This document shows positions 1 to 5,506 of a DNA stretch of 6,365 nt, one piece after another. The stretch is taken from the NCBI GenBank assembly GCA_021805485.1, contig JAJZFF010000364.1:1-6365 (forward strand), in the 5' to 3' direction. Source of the stretch: Pseudomonadota bacterium. GTDB taxonomy: Bacteria; Pseudomonadota; Alphaproteobacteria; Acetobacterales; Acetobacteraceae. Position 1 is the first letter of the stretch, and each line of letters opens with the position of its first letter. Position numbers and translations under genes: made by a program. Below the pieces are notes generated by a model, which was not told where the DNA came from, made no database searches, and was given only the letters and a program-made list of their open reading frames with translations.

Positions 1-4
1 GCCG

Positions 5-850
5 ATGTCCATCGTCACCCGTTTCGCGCCGAGCCCGACCGGCTACCTGCATCTCGGCCACGCGGCCTCGGCCATGGCCGGGCACGACCTGGCGCGCGGG
101 GCGGGCGGGCGGTTCCTGCTGCGGCTCGAGGATATCGATGCCGGGCGCTGCCGGCCCGGATTCGCCGAGGCGATCCTGGAGGACCTGGCCTGGCTCGGCC
201 TGGCCTGGGATGGCGCGGTGCGGGTGCAGTCGGCGCATTTCGACGAGTACCGGGCGGCGCTGGCGCGGCTGGAGGCGATGGGATTGCTCTACCGGTGCTT
301 CTGCACGCGGGCGGCGATTGCCGCGGCCCTCGGCGCGCCGCACGGGGCCGAGGCGGCCTATCCCGGCACCTGCCGCGGGCTCGATCCGGCGCTGGCGGAC
401 GCGCGGGCGGCGCAAGGCGAGCCCTATGCGCTGCGGCTGCGGATGGACCGGGCCGCGGCGATGGCCGGGCGGCTGCGCTATCACGAGGCGGCGGAAGGCT
501 GGGTGGAGGCCGATCCGCGGCCGCATGGCGATGTGGTGCTGGCGCGCAAGGACGTGCCGGCGAGCTATCATCTCTGCGTCTGCCATGACGATGCGGCGCA
601 GGAGGTGACGCATGTGACGCGGGGCGAGGACCTGCGGGCGGCGACGGATGTTCACGTGCTGCTGCAGGCGCTGCTGGGCTGGCCGCATCCGGCCTATGCC
701 CATCATCCGCTGATCCGCGACGCGGCGGGGCGGCGGCTGGCCAAGCGCGACCGGGCGGCGACGCTGCGCGATCTGCGGGACGCCGGGGCCACGCCCGCGC
801 AAATCCGCGAGATGGTCTCTTGCCGGATCGGCGATCTCGCCTCACTCTGA
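5..850 (+). CDS. gluQ: Glutamyl-Q tRNA(Asp) synthetase (GluQ/YadB)
   Basis: This is a paralogue of the catalytic half of glutamyl-tRNA synthetase. In the known family it activates glutamate and attaches it to the queuosine base at position 34 of tRNA(Asp), acting in the cytoplasm without charging the tRNA 3' end. The 281-residue product has the class I signature APSPTGYLHLGHA (residues 8-20, HIGH-type HLGH at 16-19). It also has a zinc site Cys98-x-Cys100 ... Tyr119-xxx-Cys123 and a KMSKS-like LAKRD (245-249). The length and the lack of an anticodon-binding C-terminal domain separate it from full GltX (about 470 residues or more). DVVLARKD (176-183) and VTHVTRGEDL (201-210) match the family's active-site region. 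The ATG at 5 starts right at the conserved N-terminus, but only 4 nt upstream are visible, so its ribosome binding site and promoter cannot be judged. The stop is 4 nt before the protease gene. Confidence 0.95.
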   Translation: MSIVTRFAPSPTGYLHLGHAASAMAGHDLARGAGGRFLLRLEDIDAGRCRPGFAEAILEDLAWLGLAWDGAVRVQSAHFDEYRAALARLEAMGLLYRCFCTRAAIAAALGAPHGAEAAYPGTCRGLDPALADARAAQGEPYALRLRMDRAAAMAGRLRYHEAAEGWVEADPRPHGDVVLARKDVPASYHLCVCHDDAAQEVTHVTRGEDLRAATDVHVLLQALLGWPHPAYAHHPLIRDAAGRRLAKRDRAATLRDLRDAGATPAQIREMVSCRIGDLASL

Positions 851-854
851 CAGG

Positions 855-2273
855 ATGATGCGTTTCGCGATTTTGGTTCCGACCGCCGGCGCGGCCCTCG
901 CGCTCGGCCTGCTGCTGTCCTCGTCCCCGGCCCATGCCGTGCCGGCGCCGCCCGCGGTCGCGCAGGTGGCGCGCGCGGCGCTGCCCGCCGTGGTGGATAT
1001 CGAGAGCATCGATCCCTCCAAGGGAAAGGGCGACAAGTCCGGCGAGATGCCGCCGCCCGACCAGGGGGCGGCGGCGCCTTCGAAATCGGAGCCGGCGGAC
1101 ACGAGCACGCTGATCGTGCCGCCGAAGGCCGAGCAGGCGCTCGGCACCGGGTTCTTCATCAGCCCGACCGGCTATATCGTCACCAATCATCACGTCATCG
1201 CCGGGGCGAGCGAGATCAAGGTGACGATGCATGACGGCTCGATCTTCACCGCGAAGCTGGTCGGCTCGGACAAGAAGGCCGATCTCGCGGTGCTGAAGAT
1301 CGACGCGCATCATCCGGTGCCCTTCCTGCATTTCGGCGACAGCTCGCAGCTGGTGCTCGGCGACTGGGTGGTGGCGATCGGCAATCCGTTCGGCCTCGGC
1401 TTCAGCGTGTCGGCGGGGGTGGTGAGCGCGCTGCACCGCGACATCGGCTCGGGGCCGTATGACGATTTCATCCAGACCGACGCCGCCATCAACCGCGGCA
1501 ATTCGGGCGGGCCGCTGCTGGACGCGAAGGGGGAGGTCATCGGCGTCGATTCGGCGATCTACTCGCCTTCGGGCGGGTCGGTCGGGATCGGGTTCGCGAT
1601 TCCGTCGAGCATGGTGCGGCCGGTGGCGGCGGCGATCATCGCCGATGGCGCGATGAAGCGCGGCTGGGCGGGGCTGCGGATCGAGCATGTGTCGGAGGAC
1701 ATGAAGGCGGCCTGGCATCTGGCCTCGACCGATGGGGTGGTGGTCGGCGGCGTGGTCGCGGACGGGCCTTCCGCCGGCAAGCTCGGCCCGGGCGACGTGG
1801 TGACGGCGGTGAACGGCCGGAAGGTGGCCACGGTGCATGATTTCAAGGTCGCGCTGGCGGAGATCCCGGTCGGGCACGAGGCGCGGATGAGCTATGAACG
1901 CGGCGGCAAGACCAGGGAGGCGGCGATCACGATCGAGCCTCCGCCCGCGGAAAAGGCGGCGAAGCGGGCGAAGGACAAGGCCGCGAAGACGGCCGCGCTG
2001 AAACCGACGGAGATTCCGGCGCTCGGCATCGGTGTTGCGGCGCATCCGGGCGGTGCCGGCGTGATCGTCGTGACGGTGGCCAAGGACGGGCCGGCGGCGC
2101 GGGCGGGGCTGGCGCCAGATACGCTGATCGAGGCGGTCGGGCCGCAGTTCGTCACCACGCCGGCGGCCGTGCAGGATGGAGTGAAGGCCAGCCGGCACAC
2201 GGTGCCGCTGCTAGTGGACGGGCCGAAAGGGCCGAATTGGATCATCGTGCCGGTGAACGGCGGGGCTGGCTGA
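855..2273 (+). CDS. Periplasmic HtrA/Deg-family serine protease with two PDZ domains
   Basis: This is a trypsin-like quality-control protease or chaperone of the DegP/DegQ/MucD group, expected to degrade misfolded envelope proteins in the periplasm. The 472-residue product starts with a hydrophobic signal peptide, with likely cleavage after AHA (residues 26-28). The protease domain covers about 38-262. Its triad is His113 (TNHHVI), Asp143 (KADLAVLKID) and Ser217 in NRGNSGGPL. Residues 51-95 are rich in Pro, Lys, Ser and Asp and probably form the flexible LA loop. PDZ1 spans about 270-360. A Lys/Ala-rich linker follows (about 364-383), then a more divergent PDZ2 (about 388-468). Length fits DegP-like proteins. 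ATGs at 855 and 858 are both possible. The AGG at 852-854 is 3 nt from the second and directly against the first, so initiation may depend on translational coupling with gluQ. Which Deg paralogue it is cannot be decided from this window. Confidence 0.95.
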   Translation: MMRFAILVPTAGAALALGLLLSSSPAHAVPAPPAVAQVARAALPAVVDIESIDPSKGKGDKSGEMPPPDQGAAAPSKSEPADTSTLIVPPKAEQALGTGFFISPTGYIVTNHHVIAGASEIKVTMHDGSIFTAKLVGSDKKADLAVLKIDAHHPVPFLHFGDSSQLVLGDWVVAIGNPFGLGFSVSAGVVSALHRDIGSGPYDDFIQTDAAINRGNSGGPLLDAKGEVIGVDSAIYSPSGGSVGIGFAIPSSMVRPVAAAIIADGAMKRGWAGLRIEHVSEDMKAAWHLASTDGVVVGGVVADGPSAGKLGPGDVVTAVNGRKVATVHDFKVALAEIPVGHEARMSYERGGKTREAAITIEPPPAEKAAKRAKDKAAKTAALKPTEIPALGIGVAAHPGGAGVIVVTVAKDGPAARAGLAPDTLIEAVGPQFVTTPAAVQDGVKASRHTVPLLVDGPKGPNWIIVPVNGGAG

Positions 2274-2278
2274 GAGCG

Positions 2279-2316
2279 CTCCGGCCGGGCCAACGCTCGG
2301 CCGGAGATCATGTTTT
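2279..2316 (+). terminator. Intrinsic terminator of the gluQ-protease unit
   Basis: Arms CTCCGGCCG (2279-2287) and CGGCCGGAG (2298-2306) form a perfect 9-bp GC-rich stem with a 10-nt loop, starting 5 nt after the protease stop codon. The tail ATCATGTTTT has only four consecutive T residues and begins with a short interruption. Termination is therefore likely but the tail is weaker than usual. On the opposite strand the stem is not followed by a T run, so it mainly serves the plus-strand transcript. Confidence 0.75.
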
Positions 2317-2334
2317 ATAATCAGTTCATTATAA
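2315..2334. repeat. AT-rich inverted repeat between converging genes
   Basis: TTATAAT (2315-2321) and ATTATAA (2328-2334) are perfect inverted 7-bp arms around the 6-nt spacer CAGTTC. The site sits just after the GC-rich hairpin, in the only clearly AT-rich patch of the window. It lies 20 bp beyond the stop of the minus-strand GlcG-like gene. It could act as a weak terminator element for that gene, as a protein-binding site, or have no function. The TATAAT core resembles a -10 box on each strand, but no matching -35 element is evident. Confidence 0.45.
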
Positions 2335-2354
2335 CGGGATTCCGGGCGCTTCGG

Positions 2355-2786
2355 TCAGTTCGCGCGGGGGGTGAAGCCAGCGGCCTCGATGCCGGCGATG
2401 GCGCAGGCCTCGTCATTGTCCGAGGTGTCGCCGGAAATGCCGACCGCGCCGAGCACGGCGCCGTCGGCGGTGACCAGCACGCCGCCCGGCACCGGCACCA
2501 TGCGCCCGCCGGTCGCCGCGGCAAGGGCGGTGACGAAGCCGGCGCCGCCGGCGTTCCAGCGGTCGAACAGCATGCGCGAGCCGGCGCCGACGCCGAGGCC
2601 GCCCCAGGCCTTGCCGGTGGCGATCTCGACGCGGGCGATGCCCGAGCCGTCCTCGCGGGCGAGGGCGATCATGTGGCCGCCGGCATCGAGCACGACGACG
2701 GTGAGCGGCGCGAGGCCGAGTTCGCGGCCCCTGGCGCGGGCGCCCTCGATGATGCGGTTGGCGGCTTCGAGCGTGAGACGGGACAT
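2355..2786 (-). CDS. GlcG/HbpS-like (DUF336) protein
   Basis: This is a small protein of the GlcG/HbpS superfamily. Members include the GlcG protein of glycolate operons and the haem-binding extracellular HbpS of Streptomyces; the biochemical role of most members is unsettled. Counting from the chosen start, the 143 residues include VVLDAGGHMIALAREDG (31-47), VEIATGKA (53-60) and the glycine-rich C-terminal block from VPVPGG (97-102) through AVGISGDTSDNDEACA (114-129). These are the family's hallmark segments, and the length is normal for a single-domain member. There is no signal peptide, so a cytoplasmic location is expected. An ATG 6 nt further upstream (2792) is in frame, but GGAG lies 7 nt before the inner ATG and only 1 nt before the outer one, so the inner start is preferred. 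It lies downstream of the binding-protein gene on the same strand, beyond a terminator. Ligand and partner cannot be inferred. Confidence 0.88.
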   Translation of the reverse strand: MSRLTLEAANRIIEGARARGRELGLAPLTVVVLDAGGHMIALAREDGSGIARVEIATGKAWGGLGVGAGSRMLFDRWNAGGAGFVTALAAATGGRMVPVPGGVLVTADGAVLGAVGISGDTSDNDEACAIAGIEAAGFTPRAN

Positions 2787-2793
2787 CGACATA

Positions 2794-2798
2794 CTCCG
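2794..2798 (-). promoter_or_regulatory. Ribosome binding site deciding the GlcG-like start
   Basis: Read on the minus strand, the sequence is CGGAG-T-ATG-TCG-ATG. GGAG (2794-2797) is 7 nt from the ATG at 2786, which is a normal spacing, but only 1 nt from the ATG at 2792. This favours a product beginning MSRLTLE rather than MSMSRLTLE. Confidence 0.6.
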
Positions 2799-2821
2799 TT
2801 GGACTGGGTGATGGCGGATGT

Positions 2822-2842
2822 TTCGCGGCCCCGCGCCGCGAA
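2822..2842. repeat. GC-rich inverted repeat upstream of the GlcG-like gene
   Basis: Arms TTCGCGGC (2822-2829) and GCCGCGAA (2835-2842) are perfect 8-bp inverted copies with a 5-nt spacer. The repeat lies about 30-50 nt before the GlcG-like start, in the 133-nt spacer that follows the binding-protein gene. It has no T tract on either side, so it is not a standard terminator. An operator for a dimeric regulator or a leader hairpin are the natural readings. No clear -35/-10 pair was found beside it. Confidence 0.45.
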
Positions 2843-2861
2843 GTCCAGACCGGGCGGCATG

Positions 2862-2898
2862 AAAAACCCGCGGCCGGAGGATGGTTTCCGGCCGCGGG
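2862..2898 (-). terminator. Intrinsic terminator of the substrate-binding-protein gene
   Basis: On the minus strand TCCGGCCGCGGG and its complement form a perfect 12-bp stem with an 8-nt loop (arms 2867-2878 and 2887-2898 on the plus strand). A run of five T residues follows (A residues 2862-2866 on the plus strand). The stem begins 27 nt past the stop codon at 2926. This is a textbook factor-independent terminator and separates the binding-protein transcript from the GlcG-like gene unless there is readthrough. Confidence 0.9.
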
Positions 2899-2925
2899 CC
2901 GTTCAGGTCTGGCCGGCAGGAAGGG

Positions 2926-4182
2926 CTATTTCGAGCCCGGCAGCTTCACGAAGCTCGGGAATTTCGGCTTCGCGTTGGCGAGATCCGCCGGCCAGATGAC
3001 TTTCTGCGTGCCGTCCTGCCACTGGACGTCGATCCACCGGACGTGGCCCTTGCCATAGACGATGCCGTTGGCGAAGCGCGCCTTCGGCCCATTGAACTGC
3101 ATCGGCCCCTCGGTGCCGACGCGGTCGGTCTTGGCCAGGGCGGCGACCAGCGGCCCCGCCTTGGTCGATTTCGCCCGTTCGATCGCGGCGGCGAGGGCAT
3201 ACATCGCGTCATAGGTGGTGAAGCCGGTATAGGCCGGCGAGGTGTGGAATTTCGCCTGATAGGCCTTCATGAACGGCTGCGTCTTCGGCGTGATCGCCAC
3301 CCCGGCGGCGGCCGGCGCGATGGTGATGACCCCCTGAGTTGCCCCGTTGGTCGCTTTCCAGAAGGTGGTCGAGGTCGCTTGCGAACTGATGCCCATCAGT
3401 GGGATCGGCACGTTCTGCTCTGCCCATTGGGTGGTCGGCTTCACACCCACATGAGCCCAGCCGGTGATGATCACGTCGGGATGCATCGCCTCGATCTTCT
3501 GGTAGATCGGCGTGAAGTCCGAGGTGTTCGGCGCGAAGCGAATGTCCTTCAGCACCTTGAGCCCGGCTTTCGGCAGGCATTTGTTGAAGCCGGCGTCGAG
3601 CGGCAGGGTCCAGGCGGCGTCCTCGCTCATGACGACGGCGGTCTTCATGTGGAGCTTGCCGACAAGGATGGATTTCGCCGCGTCGCAGATGTTCTGCGCG
3701 AGTTCGCCCGAATTCAGGTTGGGCTCGAAGATGTATTTGTGCTGGGCGTAGTTCGCATGCACGAATTCCGTGAGCTTGTTCGACGCAGCACCGGTGATGA
3801 GGAACGGCTCGTGCATGCGCGCCGCCCAGGGTTCGAGCGCCAGACCCACCTCGCTGGTGAAGTCACCGACGATGGCCACCGCGTGGTCCTGCCTCACCAT
3901 GCGCTGGAACGAGCGGATCGCATCCGTCGTGGAATTGTGATTGTCCTCGATGACCAGCTTGATCTGTCGCCCGTTCACGCCGCCCTTGGCGTTGATTTCC
4001 TCGGCGGCGAGGGTCGCGCCATCGGCGATGGAACGGCCCGGTATAGACCCGAGCCAGGCGGTGATTCCGACCACGATCGGCTTCGGGTTGGCGTGGGCCA
4101 GCAACGGGAGCGCTGTCAGCGCGGCGACGGCAAGGATGCCCACGGATTTGCGCCGAACCCGGCGCATGGCTCCAGAAGTCAT
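2926..4182 (-). CDS. ABC transporter substrate-binding protein, branched-chain amino acid type (Peripla_BP_6)
   Basis: This is a secreted periplasmic binding protein of the LivJ/LivK-like superfamily, which delivers amino acids, amides, aromatic acids or other small solutes to an ABC importer. The 418-residue product has a basic N-region (MRRVRRK, residues 6-12), a hydrophobic stretch and likely signal cleavage after LAHA (28-31). There is no lipobox cysteine, so it should be a free periplasmic protein. The two-lobed domain spans about 35-400. Its hallmark IADGATLAAEEINAKGGVNG (52-71) is followed by KLVIEDN (75-81), IVGDFTSEV (104-112) and ITGAASN (129-135). The ATG at 4182 is well supported by AGGGGAG 6 nt upstream. 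The alternative ATG at residue 6 lacks such a site. A strong terminator follows the stop. No permease or ATPase gene is adjacent within the window, so the substrate is unknown and the partner must be encoded elsewhere. Confidence 0.93.
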   Translation of the reverse strand: MTSGAMRRVRRKSVGILAVAALTALPLLAHANPKPIVVGITAWLGSIPGRSIADGATLAAEEINAKGGVNGRQIKLVIEDNHNSTTDAIRSFQRMVRQDHAVAIVGDFTSEVGLALEPWAARMHEPFLITGAASNKLTEFVHANYAQHKYIFEPNLNSGELAQNICDAAKSILVGKLHMKTAVVMSEDAAWTLPLDAGFNKCLPKAGLKVLKDIRFAPNTSDFTPIYQKIEAMHPDVIITGWAHVGVKPTTQWAEQNVPIPLMGISSQATSTTFWKATNGATQGVITIAPAAAGVAITPKTQPFMKAYQAKFHTSPAYTGFTTYDAMYALAAAIERAKSTKAGPLVAALAKTDRVGTEGPMQFNGPKARFANGIVYGKGHVRWIDVQWQDGTQKVIWPADLANAKPKFPSFVKLPGSK

Positions 4183-4188
4183 GTTTCT

Positions 4189-4195
4189 CTCCCCT
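4189..4195 (-). promoter_or_regulatory. Strong ribosome binding site of the binding-protein gene
   Basis: AGGGGAG on the minus strand lies 6 nt before the ATG at 4182. It is the strongest Shine-Dalgarno match in the window, consistent with high expression of a periplasmic binding protein, and it fixes the start codon. Confidence 0.8.
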
Positions 4196-4202
4196 TTTAT
4201 GG

Positions 4203-4212
4203 TGACCGGTCA
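4203..4212. promoter_or_regulatory. Perfect 10-bp palindrome in the binding-protein leader
   Basis: TGACCGGTCA is fully self-complementary and lies 21-30 nt upstream of the binding-protein start, just before its ribosome binding site. Such a position suits a repressor operator, and these importers are often substrate-regulated. A 10-bp palindrome can also occur by chance in GC-rich DNA. No convincing -35/-10 pair was recognised in the 96-nt spacer (4183-4278). Confidence 0.4.
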
Positions 4213-4278
4213 GCGAAGACTGGGCCGAAACATGACCTTTTGGCAACCCTTGGAGAAGATCGGCTTTGCCGGACGGGT

Positions 4279-5469
4279 TCAGCAGACCGAGAGCACGGCG
4301 GGGGCGAGGGCTGGAAGCTTGCCCGCAGGATGCGTCGGATTGCGGAAGCGAAGCGCATCGGCAGTATCCACGGCGCAGAGTTCGATCCGTGAAGTGCAGG
4401 TGACGGCGACGACCGGCTTTGCTTCGGGGTAGGTCAGAAACTGCCTTGCCTCGCCCTCCAGCGTGAGTTGCTCGCGCAGGAGGCGCCATTCCAGTCGGTC
4501 GGTATCCTCGATGAACATCGCGAGGATGCCGGGACGGGTGCCGGTCAGCCGCGAAGGCGCAAGGGCGGCGAGGCGGTTGCGCATGGCCACCGCCACCTCG
4601 TTCTCGCTGCCGGCGCGGGCGGCGAGGACGAATACGCCCTGGCCGTCGCCGGTTACGGCGAGATTGGCCTCGGGGCCGAATTCGTGGCGCAGGCGGTTCA
4701 TCAGCCCGTTCTCGCTGGCCTGGGCGGCGGCGAGCATCAGCGGGTCGAGCCTGAGGACGGCGGCCTCGTCGTGATCGGAGCGCTGGGCGGAGGCGAGCAT
4801 GCCATTGATCCGCCGATGCAGTTCGGCAAGGGCGGCGGTGCCGTCTGTCCCGGCCTCGCGCAGGCCGCGAGGGAGGGTCATTTTCAGCAGATAGCGGCCG
4901 GGATGGGCAGAGAGCCAAGTCTGTAGGTCGGGGTCGATCCGGTCCATCAGCCGCATCCAGGCCGCGCGGTGCACGAGACGGCCGGCCTCGGCCGAGAGCG
5001 TGTCACAGACGATTTCCACCACTGCGTCCTCGCGGGTCGCCAGCAGGTCGAAGATGACACCCTCGTCCATCCCGGCGAAGGCGACATCAAAGCCCATGGC
5101 GCGGTGGCGTTGCGCGGTGTCGTTCAGGTGCAGCAGCGGGATCAGCGTGCCGTCATCCTCAAGGGCGGCGGCGAGGGCTGCCTCGAAACGAATGCGTCCG
5201 GCATCGCCCAGCCCGGCGGCGAGGGTTTCGAGAGCCGCGACCCGGGCGGCGAGAACATGGTCCACCTGCGCAAGCGGAAGGTCGCGGGCGACCTTCTCCG
5301 CGGCAAATTCGGCGGCGTGGCGCAGCGCGACCAGTCGGCCGTAACGGGGGCTCGCCGCCGCCTCGTCGTGCAAGCGCTCGATGCGCGCCGCCCAGGATTT
5401 TCGGCCGGCACGCTCGATCAGGGCGTTGACCTGGGTCCGGATGTCGGCGCGCGCGCGTGAATTGTTCAT
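4279..5469 (-). CDS. Uncharacterised 396-residue protein downstream of aroC
   Basis: I do not recognise this protein. No signal peptide or membrane segment is visible, so it is probably cytoplasmic. Residues about 1-190 look mostly helical and rich in Ala, Leu, Arg and Glu. A less regular middle includes HPGRYLLKMTLPRGL (189-203), and a further helical part follows. The C-terminal region, 314-396, contains GILAMFIEDTDRLEWRLL (314-331), EGEARQFLTYPEAKP and VAVTCTSRIELCAVDTAD, and ends in cysteine. It reads like a compact alpha/beta domain. The long frame with strongly GC-biased third positions supports a real gene. The frame could extend upstream to a GTG at 5538, overlapping aroC by 32 nt. 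The ATG at 5469 (37 nt after the aroC stop) is preferred, although neither start has a clear Shine-Dalgarno site. Same strand and closeness suggest cotranscription with aroC, but this says little about function. Confidence 0.8.
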   Translation of the reverse strand: MNNSRARADIRTQVNALIERAGRKSWAARIERLHDEAAASPRYGRLVALRHAAEFAAEKVARDLPLAQVDHVLAARVAALETLAAGLGDAGRIRFEAALAAALEDDGTLIPLLHLNDTAQRHRAMGFDVAFAGMDEGVIFDLLATREDAVVEIVCDTLSAEAGRLVHRAAWMRLMDRIDPDLQTWLSAHPGRYLLKMTLPRGLREAGTDGTAALAELHRRINGMLASAQRSDHDEAAVLRLDPLMLAAAQASENGLMNRLRHEFGPEANLAVTGDGQGVFVLAARAGSENEVAVAMRNRLAALAPSRLTGTRPGILAMFIEDTDRLEWRLLREQLTLEGEARQFLTYPEAKPVVAVTCTSRIELCAVDTADALRFRNPTHPAGKLPALAPAVLSVC

Positions 5470-5506
5470 GAGCAAAGTGTCTACCGCACGTCTTGCCGGC
5501 CCGCTA

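Noticed and set aside
15..2198. A 727-codon open frame on the minus strand opposite gluQ and the protease
   Set aside because: It is very rich in Arg, Pro, His and Ala, with no recognisable domain, and runs antisense to two well-supported genes. This is the usual shadow frame of GC-rich coding DNA.
4240..4278. A possible terminator after the unknown gene (short CGGC/GCCG hairpin at 4261-4271 with loosely flanking AACCC/GGGTT)
   Set aside because: The inner stem is only 4 bp, the outer arms are far apart and no T tract follows, so it does not meet a reasonable standard for a terminator.
2881..4392. A 503-codon open frame on the plus strand opposite the binding-protein gene
   Set aside because: It starts inside the terminator hairpin, is antisense to a clear periplasmic binding protein, and its translation shows no family motif.
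3863..4918. A 351-codon minus-strand frame overlapping the binding-protein and unknown genes
   Set aside because: It lies out of frame across two better-supported genes and the spacer between them, and its Arg/Pro-rich composition is that of a shadow frame.
4468..5460. Two plus-strand open frames (4468-4926 and 4969-5460) opposite the unknown gene
   Set aside because: They could have competed with the minus-strand gene, but that gene has a longer uninterrupted frame with GC-rich third positions. The plus-strand frames break between them and show no motif.
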